From assembly GCA_021202465.1 (NCBI GenBank), contig JAJQCZ010000004.1, positions 124,001-188,000 of the forward strand: a stretch of 64,000 nt of DNA. Direction: 5' to 3'. Shown here piece after piece: positions 1 to 9,163 of the stretch (position 1 is its first letter; each line of letters starts with the position of its first letter). Both the position numbers and the translations under genes were made by a program. The DNA is from Lachnospiraceae bacterium (lineage in GTDB: Bacteria > Bacillota > Clostridia > Lachnospirales > Lachnospiraceae). The notes under the pieces are model-generated. The model ran no database searches. It saw only the letters and a program-made list of their open reading frames with translations, and was not told the origin of the DNA.

Positions 1-1
1 G

Positions 2-598
2 ATCCTCTCAGAATCCGGCGTGGCGGCCGGCGTGCGGCGGATCGAGGCGCTGACGGCGACCGGGCTGCTTGCGCATTATGCGGACATGGAGCGGGCCTAC
101 CAGCAGGCGGCGGTACAGGCCAAGGCGACGCCTGCGACCATGACGCAGCGGATCGCGCAGATGGAGGAAGAAATCAAATCCCTGCGTTCCGAGAATGAGA
201 AGCTGAAGAGTAAGATGGCCAGTGAGGCGGCCGGCGGCGCTCTCGATCAGGTGCGCGACATCGAAGGAGTGAAGGTGCTGGCGGTCCGCGTGGACGACGT
301 GGATATGAACGGCCTGCGGAATCTCGGCGACCAGCTGAAGGAGAAGCTGGGCGAGACGGGCGTGCTTGTGCTTGCCTCCTCTCTGGGCGGGAAGGTGAAC
401 CTCATCGCCATGGCTACCGAAGCGGCGCAGAAGCAGGGTGCTCATGCGGGCAATCTGATCAAGGCCGTGGCCAAAGAAGTCGGCGGCGGCGGCGGCGGAC
501 GTCCCGGTATGGCCCAGGCCGGAGGGAAGAACCCCGCCGGAATCCCGGCGGCGCTGGAAAAAGCCTGGCAGACAGCCGAGCAGCAGTTAAAAAAATAA
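2..598 (+). CDS. alaS: Alanyl-tRNA synthetase, C-terminal part (partial, 5' end outside window)
   Basis: The frame is already open at base 2 and encodes about 198 residues of the C-terminal end of AlaS, ending in TAA at 596-598. The start reads ILSESGVAAGVRRIEA, the conserved stretch at the end of the editing domain. A coiled-coil-like segment follows, then the C-Ala domain with the glycine-rich GGGGGGRPGMAQAGG run that helps hold tRNA-Ala. The enzyme charges tRNA-Ala in the cytoplasm and hydrolyses mischarged Ser/Gly-tRNA. The catalytic domain lies upstream of the window. No clear terminator follows; the next gene has its own promoter. Confidence 0.97.
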   Translation: MLSESGVAAGVRRIEALTATGLLAHYADMERAYQQAAVQAKATPATMTQRIAQMEEEIKSLRSENEKLKSKMASEAAGGALDQVRDIEGVKVLAVRVDDVDMNGLRNLGDQLKEKLGETGVLVLASSLGGKVNLIAMATEAAQKQGAHAGNLIKAVAKEVGGGGGGRPGMAQAGGKNPAGIPAALEKAWQTAEQQLKK

Positions 599-617
599 AT
601 TTTTCGTGAATTTTTTG

Positions 618-645
618 TTGACGAAATGATTTATTATGCTATAAT
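618..645 (+). promoter_or_regulatory. Sigma-A type promoter of rpsU
   Basis: TTGACG at 618-623 and a perfect TATAAT at 640-645 are separated by 16 bases. They lie about 70 bases before the rpsU start, in an AT-rich gap after alaS. Confidence 0.8.
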
Positions 646-717
646 TCTAGATGTGCTAGAGATTATTACCCAAACAGTTGCACAATTTTACAACTGGAGG
701 GAGGTTAGGTGTGAGTT

Positions 718-894
718 ATGGCGAACGTAATCGTGAAAGAGAACGAATCGTTGGATAGCGCACTTCGCAGATTCAAGAGAAATTGTGCGAAGGACGGCAT
801 CCAGCAGGAGATCCGTAAGAGAGAGCATTATGAGAAGCCCAGCGTAAGACGCAAGAAGAAGTCCGAAGCTGCGAGAAAGCGCAAATACAATTAA
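718..894 (+). CDS. rpsU: 30S ribosomal protein S21
   Basis: A 58-residue basic protein with the S21 pattern: an N-terminal [16 protein letters not shown] segment and a Lys/Arg-rich tail ending [16 protein letters not shown]21 belongs to the small ribosomal subunit. The ATG at 718 is chosen because an in-frame stop lies just upstream (712-714), and GGAGGGAGG at 696-704 supplies the ribosome binding site, although with a long 13-base spacer. It has its own promoter (618-645) and terminator (908-936), so it is largely monocistronic, although the yqf/phoH genes follow. Confidence 0.97.
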   Translation: MANVIVKENESLDSALRRFKRNCAKDGIQQEIRKREHYEKPSVRRKKKSEAARKRKYN

Positions 895-907
895 AAAGTG
901 CTCCGAA

Positions 908-936
908 GGAACCGTCCGGAAGGATGGTTCCTTTTT
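908..936 (+). terminator. Rho-independent terminator after rpsU
   Basis: GGAACCGTCC and GGATGGTTCC pair in a 10-base-pair stem (one G-U) around a GGAA loop, followed by TTTTT. It lies 13 bases after the rpsU stop. Confidence 0.93.
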
Positions 937-996
937 CGGTCTAAGAACCTTTCTTTTCGCATAGAATAAAGGGTACAGGATGGCGGGGAGAAGCCG

Positions 997-1230
997 GTGG
1001 GAAGAGAGAGGAGCGGGCATGCGGTGGGGGAGCCGGTTCTCCTCCTCACCGGCCGGATGTCTCTGCAGGCGGAGAATTATCGGGGGCTGCTGGAGGTGAC
1101 GCCGGAACGGATCGTTCTGCAGGTCCGGCACGCGCAAATCGCTGTCATCGGAGAGAACCTGCAGGTGGAATACTATGCCCGGGAGGAGCTGCGGATCGCC
1201 GGTCTCGTTTCCCGGGTCGAGTTCTTGTAG
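997..1230 (+). CDS. yqfC: Sporulation protein YqfC
   Basis: A 77-residue protein whose C-terminal two thirds (LLLTGRMSLQAENYRGLLEVTPE... to ...GLVSRVEFL) match the YabP/YqfC sporulation family, which has a small beta-rich fold. YqfC is a mother-cell, SigE-type gene and normally sits directly before yqfD and phoH, as here. Family members usually have about 90 residues with a short N-terminal LPxDVLL segment; that part is not clear here, and the GTG at 997 is uncertain (another in-frame GTG lies at 1024). The gene ends 10 bases before yqfD. Confidence 0.82.
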   Translation: MGRERSGHAVGEPVLLLTGRMSLQAENYRGLLEVTPERIVLQVRHAQIAVIGENLQVEYYAREELRIAGLVSRVEFL

Positions 1231-1240
1231 GGGGTGGCGT

Positions 1241-2479
1241 ATGATCCTGAAGCCGATCCGCCTGTTCGACGGGGAAGTCCTGGTGGAGATGCGCGGCGGC
1301 TCTCCGGAACGCTTCCTGAATCTCTGCGCCGCCCGCGGGCTGTTCCTGCGGAAGATCCGCCGCGAGCCGGAGACTTGCCGGTGTATCATGACGGCCGAAG
1401 AATTCCTCTCTTGCCGGCCGATGGCGCGGAAGGCAGGTGTGCACCTGCATGTGCTTCGCAAGCGGGGACTCCCCTTCTTCCTGTTTCGTATCCGAAGACG
1501 CTGGGGCCTTCCTGTAGGAGCGGCTCTCGCTCTGGGAATTCTGGCCTTCTGTTCGACCAGGCTCTGGGACATCGAACTGTCGGGAGGAAGCCGCCACACG
1601 CCGGATCAGTTTACCTCCCTGCTCGCGGAATATGGTGTGGAGGCCGGTGTGCCCCTGAAAGAGATCGCCTGCGGCGATCTGGAGGAGGCAGTGCGGAATA
1701 CCTGGCCGGACATTTTATGGGTTTCGATTCAGAAATCCGGCTGTGTTCTGAGGGTTCAGGTGCGCGAGAATGAGCAGTGGACGGAGGAGACGGAGGCGGA
1801 CAGCGAGGAGACGGTCCTTCAGGCCACCGACCTGGTGGCGGAGACGGATGGAATCATCGAGTCGATCGTGACCCGGCAGGGGACGCCCCTGGTGACGGCC
1901 GGGGATGAGGTGACGGCGGGACAGGTGCTGGTATCGGGGATCGTACCGATGGAGGATGACGCCGGAGAGGCGACGGGGGCCATCCTGGTTCATGCTGACG
2001 CCGACATCACGGCGATCACAGTGGAGGAGTACCACTGGGAGCGGGAGGTGACGGAGGAAACAGTGACCTTCGGAGCACCGTCCGCCTTCGCGCTCTCCCT
2101 GTGCGTTGGCTCACAGCGGGTGACACTGTCTCTGGGAGCAGAGTCCGCGCAGGTGCTGCTTGGCTCCTGGTACAGCCCGAGGCTATTTTCATATCTGCCG
2201 CTGCCCTTTTCCTGTGAGATGCAGATCGGCTCCTCGCTGATCTATACAAGACGGGCTTTGTCAGAAGAGGAGATTGAGGCGCTGTGTCAGGCGGAATGGG
2301 AGGAATTTACTGAAAATTTACGGGAAAAAGGCGCGCAAATTCAGGAAAAAGATGTTAAAGTAACAGTTGGAGAACTCTGGCTGCAGATGGATGGGACCGT
2401 GACACTTCTGGGTCCCCTGGGAGAGGAAAAATCCAGTGAAATGCAGACAGAGGAGAAGGAGAACGAAGAGACAGAATGA
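1241..2479 (+). CDS. yqfD: Sporulation protein YqfD
   Basis: A 412-residue protein of the YqfD family, a membrane protein made during sporulation. Visible parts are a cytoplasmic N-terminal domain (about residues 1-85), one transmembrane segment (WGLPVGAALALGILAFCSTRLWDIE, about 90-115), and a long extracytoplasmic part with the family motif PDILWVSIQKSGCVLRVQVREN. The ATG at 1241 is preceded by GGGGGTGG and gives the expected N-terminus MILKPIRLFDGEV. The tail is rich in Glu. The stop overlaps the phoH start by four bases (ATGA at 2476-2479), so translation is coupled. Confidence 0.93.
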   Translation: MILKPIRLFDGEVLVEMRGGSPERFLNLCAARGLFLRKIRREPETCRCIMTAEEFLSCRPMARKAGVHLHVLRKRGLPFFLFRIRRRWGLPVGAALALGILAFCSTRLWDIELSGGSRHTPDQFTSLLAEYGVEAGVPLKEIACGDLEEAVRNTWPDILWVSIQKSGCVLRVQVRENEQWTEETEADSEETVLQATDLVAETDGIIESIVTRQGTPLVTAGDEVTAGQVLVSGIVPMEDDAGEATGAILVHADADITAITVEEYHWEREVTEETVTFGAPSAFALSLCVGSQRVTLSLGAESAQVLLGSWYSPRLFSYLPLPFSCEMQIGSSLIYTRRALSEEEIEALCQAEWEEFTENLREKGAQIQEKDVKVTVGELWLQMDGTVTLLGPLGEEKSSEMQTEEKENEETE

Positions 2480-3537
2480 GTATCATTGAGACGACCATGG
2501 ATATCCCGGCCGAGCACATGCGGAACGTCTGCGGGCAGCTGGACAGCCATATGAAGAAGATCGAGAAGACCCTGCGGGTCTCTCTGGTTCCCCGGGACGG
2601 CAGTGTGAAGATCATCGGCCCGGAGAAGAACATCGAGCGGGCCCGGAGTGTCTTCGAGAGTCTGGTGGCTCTGTCCGCCCGCGGCAATACGATCACCGAT
2701 CAGAATGTGGACTACGCGCTGTCCCTGTCGATGGAGGAGAAGGCGGAGCGGATCGTGGAGATCGACCAGGATATCGTCTGCCGGACCCATTCCGGGAAGC
2801 CGGTGAAGCCGAAGACGCTGGGACAGAAAACCTATGTGGACGCGATTCGTCAGAAAATGATCTGCTTCGGTCTGGGACCGGCGGGCACGGGCAAGACCTA
2901 TCTGGCGATGGCGATGGCAATTCAGGCCTTCAGGGACAATGAGGTGCAGCGGATCATTTTAACCCGTCCGGCCATCGAGGCGGGGGAGAACCTGGGTTTT
3001 CTGCCCGGCGACCTGCAGAGCAAGATCGACCCCTATCTGCGCCCTCTCTATGACGCTCTCTATCAGATTATGGGGGCGGATTCTTATCTGGCCAATTATG
3101 AGAAGGGGCTGATCGAAGTGGCGCCGCTGGCCTATATGCGCGGACGCACCCTGGACAATGCCTTCATCATCCTGGATGAGGCGCAGAATACCACACCCGC
3201 GCAGATGAAGATGTTCCTGACGCGGATCGGCTTTGGTTCCCGGGTGGTTGTGACCGGCGACCCGACGCAGAAGGATCTGCCCGCCGGGGCGACCTCCGGC
3301 CTCGATGTAGCGGTGAAGGTGCTGCGGGACGTAGAGGACATCGCCATGGTGACGCTGACCAACCGGGATGTCGTGCGGCATCCGCTGGTGCAGCAGATCG
3401 TGGAGGCCTATGAGAAATACGAGAAGCGGGAGGCATATCAGGAAAAGCGCCGGGAAGCCTGGAAGGAGAAACGGCGTGCCACCTATATGGTGCGCGGACG
3501 CGGACCGCAGAAACCGAAAGGAGGACCGGACCGATGA
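2476..3537 (+). CDS. phoH: PhoH-like ATPase
   Basis: A 353-residue PhoH-family P-loop ATPase. Residues 134-141 are GPAGTGKT (Walker A) and 234-237 DEAQ (Walker B); the N-terminal third resembles a KH-like RNA-binding segment. PhoH proteins are cytoplasmic and genetically linked to YbeY and RNA metabolism, and the next gene is ybeY. The C-terminal 30 residues are a very basic Glu/Lys/Arg stretch. The gene overlaps both its neighbours by ATGA, which places it in the yqfC-yqfD-phoH-ybeY operon. Confidence 0.96.
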   Translation: MSIIETTMDIPAEHMRNVCGQLDSHMKKIEKTLRVSLVPRDGSVKIIGPEKNIERARSVFESLVALSARGNTITDQNVDYALSLSMEEKAERIVEIDQDIVCRTHSGKPVKPKTLGQKTYVDAIRQKMICFGLGPAGTGKTYLAMAMAIQAFRDNEVQRIILTRPAIEAGENLGFLPGDLQSKIDPYLRPLYDALYQIMGADSYLANYEKGLIEVAPLAYMRGRTLDNAFIILDEAQNTTPAQMKMFLTRIGFGSRVVVTGDPTQKDLPAGATSGLDVAVKVLRDVEDIAMVTLTNRDVVRHPLVQQIVEAYEKYEKREAYQEKRREAWKEKRRATYMVRGRGPQKPKGGPDR

Positions 3538-4043
3538 CCCTGCATGTAGATGTGGAGACGGACAGGCTGTGGGATATTCCGTATGAGGAGCTCCTCCGCC
3601 GGGTCGTGGAGGGGGCGCTGGACTATGAAGAGTGTCCTTACGAGGCGGAGGTCAGCGTGTTGCTGACGGATGACGAGGGAATCCGGCAGATCAACCGGGA
3701 GAACCGGGGCGTGGACGCAGCGACGGATGTGCTCTCCTTCCCGATGGCGGAGTACCCGGCGCCGGGAGATTTCTCCCGGCTGGAGGACGAGCAGGCGGGC
3801 TGCTTTCATCCGGAGACCGGCGAGCTGCTTCTCGGAGATATCGTCATTTCCATGGACCGTGTCGCAGAGCAGGCGGAGAGATACGGCCACAGCCGCACGC
3901 GCGAGCTGGCCTTTCTGGCCGCACACAGTATGTTTCACCTGATGGGCTATGATCATATGGAGGAGGATGAACGGCTCGTCATGGAGCGAAAGCAGAGGGA
4001 GCTGCTGGAACAGTTGGGGATTTCGAGGGAAGCTGAAGACTGA
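3534..4043 (+). CDS. ybeY: Endoribonuclease YbeY (rRNA maturation)
   Basis: A 169-residue protein of the UPF0054/YbeY family, a zinc-dependent single-strand RNase used in 16S rRNA 3'-end processing and ribosome quality control. The zinc-binding motif HxxxHxxGYDH is intact: His131, His135 and His141 in HSMFHLMGYDH. The TDVLSFPM motif is also present. It overlaps phoH by four bases. In many clostridia dgk, cdd and era follow; here the operon ends instead, and an unrelated lipoprotein gene comes next. Confidence 0.96.
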   Translation: MTLHVDVETDRLWDIPYEELLRRVVEGALDYEECPYEAEVSVLLTDDEGIRQINRENRGVDAATDVLSFPMAEYPAPGDFSRLEDEQAGCFHPETGELLLGDIVISMDRVAEQAERYGHSRTRELAFLAAHSMFHLMGYDHMEEDERLVMERKQRELLEQLGISREAED

Positions 4044-4139
4044 GCCGACACTGATTATCTATGCGACAAAAGGGGATGACACGACGAATTGCGCTGTGCT
4101 TTGTCCCTTGTGTTATATATGAAAAACGAGGTAGAAGGG

Positions 4140-5282
4140 ATGAAAAAAGCAGGAACGACAAAGATGTGGGGAGTTCTGGCTCTTGTGACTGTGCTGGCGG
4201 GCAGTGCAGCTCTGACTGGCTGTGGGAAGAAGAACGCTGAGGAAACGACGCTGGCAGAGGAAACGACTGCAGCCGGGACGGCGGCAGAGCTTGCAACAGC
4301 CGGAATAACAGCGATCGAGACGATCACTGAGGCGGAAACCGAAGCAGAGATTTCCACGGAAGGAATGGTTAAAAGCTTTCTTACCGGGGAGTGGGTGGAC
4401 GAGTCCATCGGAACGAAACGTCCGCTGGCGATCATGATCAGCAATGTGAAGGCGGCTGTGCCCGGCAGCGGGCTGAATACCGCTGGTGTTATCTATGAGA
4501 CTCCCATGGAGGGCGGAGAAGTGCGTCTGGAGATTCTGACCGAGAACTATGAGACGCTGGAACGGATCGGTTCGATTCGCAGTGCCCGGACCTATCATCC
4601 CTGGATCGCGGCGGAATTTGACGCAATCTACGTTCATTATGGCCGCAGTGACTATGTGATCTCCGACCTGAACAGCGGGAATATTGACGACATCGACGGT
4701 GTTACCTCCCGCGGTACTTCCGCGTTTTACCGGACAACGGACCGGGTAGCACCTCACAATGCCTACACAACGCCGGAGCTGCTGGATGCGAAGATTGAGA
4801 GTCTGGGCTTCGAACGCGAGTATGACGATGACTATGAGGGCAAATTCACCTTCGCGGAGGATGACAGCCCGGTGACGCTCACTGACGGGCAGGAGGCTGC
4901 GAAGGTGACGATCGGATATCTGGTGAATCAGCCCTGGTTTGAATACAATGAGGAAGATCAGCTCTATTACCGATATCAGTACGGCGAGGCGCAGATTGAC
5001 GAGCTGGACGGGGAGCAGGTGACCTGCACGAACATCATCGTGCAGTACTGCAGCTATACGATGCAGGACGATGATTATACCAAAAATATCTATACGGTCG
5101 GTGAGGGGACCGGCGTCTATATCACCGGCGGCAGGGCTGAGACCATTTCCTGGAGCAAGGCGGATAAATGGAGTAATACGATCTTTACCGACGAGAACGG
5201 TGAGGAGATCACCCTCAATCAGGGCCGTACATGGGTGTGCATCGTGCTTCCGTCAATGACGGGAGAGATTACGCTGGAGTGA
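4140..5282 (+). CDS. DUF3048 (YerB-type) lipoprotein
   Basis: A 380-residue exported protein. The N-terminus (MKKAG... LTGC) is a lipoprotein signal with the lipidated Cys near residue 27, followed by a long Thr/Glu/Ala linker. The rest is the DUF3048 domain: RPLAIMISN, YETPMEGG, RIGSIRSARTYHPWIA and HYGRSDY are its typical blocks. The function of this family (YerB in Bacillus) is unknown; the protein is expected on the outer face of the membrane. I prefer the ATG at 4140, preceded by GAGGTAGAAGGG, over the in-frame ATG at 4119, which has no ribosome binding site. Confidence 0.88.
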   Translation: MKKAGTTKMWGVLALVTVLAGSAALTGCGKKNAEETTLAEETTAAGTAAELATAGITAIETITEAETEAEISTEGMVKSFLTGEWVDESIGTKRPLAIMISNVKAAVPGSGLNTAGVIYETPMEGGEVRLEILTENYETLERIGSIRSARTYHPWIAAEFDAIYVHYGRSDYVISDLNSGNIDDIDGVTSRGTSAFYRTTDRVAPHNAYTTPELLDAKIESLGFEREYDDDYEGKFTFAEDDSPVTLTDGQEAAKVTIGYLVNQPWFEYNEEDQLYYRYQYGEAQIDELDGEQVTCTNIIVQYCSYTMQDDDYTKNIYTVGEGTGVYITGGRAETISWSKADKWSNTIFTDENGEEITLNQGRTWVCIVLPSMTGEITLE

Positions 5283-5412
5283 GGGCTGTAAAGTTTTATT
5301 CTTTCCCTGTGAAATTTTCGGGGAAATGATCGCAATACTGATTAAAGAAGCAAAAAAGGCAGATACTATAAGTGAGCGGCAAAAAAATTTGCCATAAAAA
5401 GGAGCACTTATC

Positions 5413-5832
5413 ATGAAGAAATATGTGATCTGCCTTCTTGCTTTCTCAGTGGTCATTGCGCTGGCGCTGGCCGGGTGGCTCTGTTATCTGTCTCTGCGAA
5501 CGGACAGCCAGGCAGAGGAAAAATCCGCGGAGCTCGCAGAGACGGCGGCGGAGGCCGCCGGGGAGGATCTGATTGCGGAATCCGGAGAGTCAGAAGAAGC
5601 CCCGGCGAAGAGCGGGGCGGATGCAGAGGAGAGCGGTGCGGCGGGAGGCTATCAGGCCGTTCTGCTCGACGGAGAACTGCGCGTCTATGAGGAGACGACA
5701 GGCGAGCTGATTGAATCACTGCCTGCCGAAGATCTGTGGATTCCTGAGGTGGAAGAGGTGCGGCTGCGGGAGGGGATTTCTTTTCAGGAGGACGAGGAGC
5801 TCTATCAATATCTGGAGAGCCTCACGAGTTGA
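5413..5832 (+). CDS. Small membrane-anchored protein, possibly BofC-C-terminal-like
   Basis: A 139-residue protein with one N-terminal membrane segment (about residues 4-27), an acidic Ala/Glu linker (about 33-75) and a C-terminal 60 residues of mixed structure (YQAVLLDGELRVYEE...). The layout and the 'dGelrVYe' pattern recall the C-terminal domain of BofC-like sporulation proteins, but the match is weak. AAAAGGAG stands 9 bases before the ATG. Its neighbours are single genes rather than a clear operon. The membrane anchor and outward location are seen; the family is a guess. Confidence 0.7.
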   Translation: MKKYVICLLAFSVVIALALAGWLCYLSLRTDSQAEEKSAELAETAAEAAGEDLIAESGESEEAPAKSGADAEESGAAGGYQAVLLDGELRVYEETTGELIESLPAEDLWIPEVEEVRLREGISFQEDEELYQYLESLTS

Positions 5833-5947
5833 ACGTCTCACGAGCAGTCGGGAAGTTCGAAGCTGAGCGGTGCGGTCGAAGCCGGAGCGCAGAAACAGCG
5901 GCACCAGGAAATGAACAGGCCGCTTCAGGGTGGGAGGTGTACACATC

Positions 5948-7189
5948 ATGACACGAAAGATCGCGGTGATTGGCGGCGGCGCCGCGGGGATGACAGCGGC
6001 GATTGCCGCGGCCACGCACGGCGCTGAGGTGACCGTGTGTGAAGCGGGCACGATGCCGGGCAGAAAACTGCTCTCCACGGGAAATGGAAGATGTAACCTC
6101 ACCAACCTGCGGATGAAGGGAGACTGTTTTCACTCCGGCCGTCCGGGGGCGGCGATGGAGGTCATTCACGGATTCGACGAACAGGCGGTGCTGGACTGGT
6201 TTGAGAGCATGGGTGTTCTCTGCACAGACCGGGACGGCTATGTCTATCCCCGCAGCGGGCAGGCCTCTACGGTGCGGGAAGCCCTCGAACAGGAAATGAG
6301 ACAGCGCGGTGTGACGCTTCGCACGTCGGCGAAGGTCACGGCGCTGCAGGTGTCTTCTGAAAATGGAAAGTATAAGCTGACGCTGGGGGCAGGTATGCCC
6401 CTTTTTGCAGATGCGGTGATTCTGGCGGCCGGGGGGAAAGCAGCTCCGGCGACAGGCTCGGACGGCAGCGGTTTCGCGCTGGCGGCTGGCCTGGGACATA
6501 CGGTGATCACGCCGCTTCCGGCTCTGGTGCCGCTTCTCTCTTCGCAGCGTTTCTTCCATAAGCTTCACGGCGTGCGCGTGCGGGGAAGGGTGACGCTCTT
6601 CGCGGACCGAAAAAAGCTGGCGGAGGATACGGGGGAGATTCAGATGACAGAGCACGGCATTTCGGGGATTCCGGTCTTTCAGGTGAGCCGATTCGCTTCC
6701 CAGGCGCTGGCTGCCGGAAAGAAGGTGCGGGCTGTGCTGGATTTCCTGCCTGAGCTCTCCGAAGAGGCATGGCGGGGGAGACTGGAACGATTCGCCCGGG
6801 AGCATCGTGAGATGACGGTCTTTACTTTTCTCCATGGCCTTTTTCCGGATAAGCTCTGCCGCGTCCTGCTGGAACGGGTCTGCTGCCGGGAGGAGCAGCG
6901 GCTGGGTGAGCTGGATGCCGGACGCAGAGGGGAGCTGGCCCGTCTGGTGCGGCGCTTCGATGTGGATATCCGGGGAACCGGCAGCTTTGAGCAGGCGCAG
7001 GTGACAGCCGGGGGCGTCTCGGTGCGCGAACTGGATCTGAGGACGATGGAATCCCGCTTCCACCCGGGGCTGTATTTTGCCGGTGAGGTGGTGGATGTAG
7101 AAGGAATCTGCGGCGGCTACAACCTGCAGTGGGCCTGGAGCAGCGGGTATGCCGCAGGGTCGGCAGCCGCCGGAGGAGAATACATATGA
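5948..7189 (+). CDS. HI0933-family FAD/NAD(P)-dependent oxidoreductase
   Basis: A 413-residue flavoprotein. The N-terminus KIAVIGGGAAGMTAAIAAA is the dinucleotide-binding GxGxxG motif. LSTGNGRCNLTN is the diagnostic HI0933/YhiN block, and GEVVDVEGICGGYNLQWAWSSG is the C-terminal FAD-binding block. The cellular role of the family is not established. The ATG at 5948 is preferred because GGGAGGTG lies 10 bases upstream. The last bases overlap the next FAD-dependent gene (ATGA at 7186-7189), so the two flavoproteins are made together. Confidence 0.93.
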   Translation: MTRKIAVIGGGAAGMTAAIAAATHGAEVTVCEAGTMPGRKLLSTGNGRCNLTNLRMKGDCFHSGRPGAAMEVIHGFDEQAVLDWFESMGVLCTDRDGYVYPRSGQASTVREALEQEMRQRGVTLRTSAKVTALQVSSENGKYKLTLGAGMPLFADAVILAAGGKAAPATGSDGSGFALAAGLGHTVITPLPALVPLLSSQRFFHKLHGVRVRGRVTLFADRKKLAEDTGEIQMTEHGISGIPVFQVSRFASQALAAGKKVRAVLDFLPELSEEAWRGRLERFAREHREMTVFTFLHGLFPDKLCRVLLERVCCREEQRLGELDAGRRGELARLVRRFDVDIRGTGSFEQAQVTAGGVSVRELDLRTMESRFHPGLYFAGEVVDVEGICGGYNLQWAWSSGYAAGSAAAGGEYI

Positions 7190-8796
7190 TACGCATTGCA
7201 AATGTAACGCTGCCGCCGGGGTTTACGCCGGAGGACGTGGAGCGCCATCTGCGCCGGGAGAGAATCCCGGCAGAGGCAGACTGGGAGCTGCGGCGGTTGT
7301 CCCTGGATGCCAGGAAAAAGCAGAATATTCATTATCTGGCCTCCGTGGATGCCTCCTGGCCCGGGGAGGCTGCTTTTCTGAAAAAAAACAGGAATCATGA
7401 GATTTCCCGTGCCGCAGACCCGGCCTATCAATGCCCGGAATCCGGCCCGGTGCCTTTGACACATCGGCCGGTCATCGTCGGCGCAGGTCCGGCGGGGCTC
7501 TTCGCCGGGCGGCTTCTGGCAGAAGCCGGTTATGCGCCTCTGATTCTCGAGCGGGGCGCTGCGGTGGAGGAACGCGCCGCGGATGTCGAGCAGTTCTGGC
7601 GGGACGGCGTCCTGAAACCGGATTCCAATGTACAGTTCGGCGAGGGCGGGGCCGGGACCTTCTCCGACGGCAAGCTGAATACCCAGGTGAAGGACCGTGA
7701 GGGGCGGATTCGCCAGGTCCTGCGCTGGTTCGTGGAGGCCGGGGCGGATCCTTCGATACTCTACTGGAACAAACCCCACATCGGCACCGATGTGCTGCGG
7801 CAGGTCGTGCGCAATCTCCGGGAGACCTTTCTCTCCCTGGGCGGGGAGATTTGTTTCCACAGTCAGCTCACGGCGTTCCGGACTGCGGAATCCACGGACG
7901 GTACACGTTATGTGACGGGGGTAGAATACCGGGATGGAGATGGTTCACTGCACATTCTGGATACGGAAGCGGTTATTCTGGCGGTCGGCCACAGTGCCAG
8001 AGATACCTTTAAGATGCTGCATGATGCGGGAATTCCCCTGCAGACCAAGCCCTTTGCCGTGGGCGTGCGCGTCGAGCATCCGCAGGAGATGATTCAAAAT
8101 GCGCAATACGGGACGGAATATCCGGCGGGACTTCCGGTGGCGGATTATAAGCTGACTGCGCGGACGGCCGCAGGGCGCGGCGTCTATTCCTTCTGTATGT
8201 GTCCGGGAGGCCAGGTCGTGAATGCTTCCACTGAGCCGGAACGGATCGCCGTCAATGGCATGAGCGTCTCTGCGCGGGACGGACGCAACGCTAATGCGGC
8301 TCTGGTCGTAACGGTGACCCCGGCGGACTTCGGCAGTGAGGATGTCCTGGCGGGGATGACCTTCCAGCGGCGGCTCGAACATCTGGCCTGGGAATCCGGG
8401 CAGGGACAGATTCCGGTGCAGCTGCTGGGAGATTTCCGGGAGAATGTGTCTTCCCGTATCCTGGGTGACGTGGAGCCGGACATCTGCGGTTCTTACCGAT
8501 TGGGCAACCTGCGGGCGGCGCTGCCGGGGGCAATCGGTGATTCGATTGCCGAGACTCTGCCCGCCTTCGGGCGGAAGATCGCCGGATTCGATCGGAAGGA
8601 TGCCGTCTTCTCCGGTGTGGAGAGCCGGACTTCTTCCCCGGTACGCATCCTGCGGGATGAACATTTTGAGAGTGAATTGTCCGGACTTTTCCCCTGCGGG
8701 GAGGGAGCCGGATACGCCGGCGGTATCACATCGGCAGCGGTGGACGGAATAAAAGTCGCGGAAGAGATCATCAGGAGGTATCAGAGATGGACATGA
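7186..8796 (+). CDS. FAD-dependent dehydrogenase (COG2509 type)
   Basis: A 536-residue flavoprotein. The first 90 residues form a small N-terminal domain (PPGFTPEDVERHLRRERIP...). The dinucleotide motif IVGAGPAGLFAG follows, then SNVQFGEGGAGTFSDGKLNTQVKD, and near the end PCGEGAGYAGGITSAAVDGIKVAE, all typical of the uncharacterised FAD-dependent dehydrogenases common in Firmicutes. The substrate is unknown. GGAGGAG at 7172-7178 precedes the ATG. Its 3' end overlaps the UPF0291 gene by 10 bases. Confidence 0.92.
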   Translation: MIRIANVTLPPGFTPEDVERHLRRERIPAEADWELRRLSLDARKKQNIHYLASVDASWPGEAAFLKKNRNHEISRAADPAYQCPESGPVPLTHRPVIVGAGPAGLFAGRLLAEAGYAPLILERGAAVEERAADVEQFWRDGVLKPDSNVQFGEGGAGTFSDGKLNTQVKDREGRIRQVLRWFVEAGADPSILYWNKPHIGTDVLRQVVRNLRETFLSLGGEICFHSQLTAFRTAESTDGTRYVTGVEYRDGDGSLHILDTEAVILAVGHSARDTFKMLHDAGIPLQTKPFAVGVRVEHPQEMIQNAQYGTEYPAGLPVADYKLTARTAAGRGVYSFCMCPGGQVVNASTEPERIAVNGMSVSARDGRNANAALVVTVTPADFGSEDVLAGMTFQRRLEHLAWESGQGQIPVQLLGDFRENVSSRILGDVEPDICGSYRLGNLRAALPGAIGDSIAETLPAFGRKIAGFDRKDAVFSGVESRTSSPVRILRDEHFESELSGLFPCGEGAGYAGGITSAAVDGIKVAEEIIRRYQRWT

Positions 8797-9011
8797 AGGA
8801 TATCGAGAGAATCAACGAACTCTATCATAAAAAACAGGCCGGTACGCTGACGCCGGAGGAGAAGGCGGAGCAGGATCGTCTGCGCCAGGAGTACATCGCC
8901 GCCATTCGCGCGAACCTGCGCGGCCAGCTGGACGCGACGACGATCCAGTATCCCGACGGGCGGCGGGAAAACCTGGGGGAGAAATACGGCGGCAAGAAGA
9001 GGACGCACTGA
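8787..9011 (+). CDS. UPF0291/DUF896 (YnzC-like) protein
   Basis: A 74-residue cytoplasmic protein: INELYHKKQAGTLTPEEKAEQDRLRQEYI is the helical hairpin that defines the DUF896/YnzC family. The remaining part, LRGQLDATTIQYPDG, matches the family C-terminus. The function is unknown; in Bacillus one member lies near SOS genes. It overlaps the end of the FAD-dehydrogenase gene and has AGGAGG about 10 bases upstream, so it is probably the last gene of that operon. Confidence 0.93.
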   Translation: MDMKDIERINELYHKKQAGTLTPEEKAEQDRLRQEYIAAIRANLRGQLDATTIQYPDGRRENLGEKYGGKKRTH

Positions 9012-9163
9012 AAGGACGGACAGAATACCATGTAAAGAGAGCTGTCCGGTGTGTTGAGAAAGCTGCAGCAGGCAATGAACATACAGAGAACGAGGGAAGA
9101 ACAGACTCGTTCCGTGTATCAAAAGGAAAATGAAGTATCAGGCGAATGTCCGGGGAGATACAT

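Noticed and set aside
5822..7201. 459-residue minus-strand frame
   Set aside because: Antisense to the HI0933-type flavoprotein, which has all of its family motifs.
9062..9118. Inverted repeat GAACGAG/CTCGTTC before the cyclo-ligase gene
   Set aside because: Short stem, no T-run and no link to a start site; not enough to call a terminator or switch.
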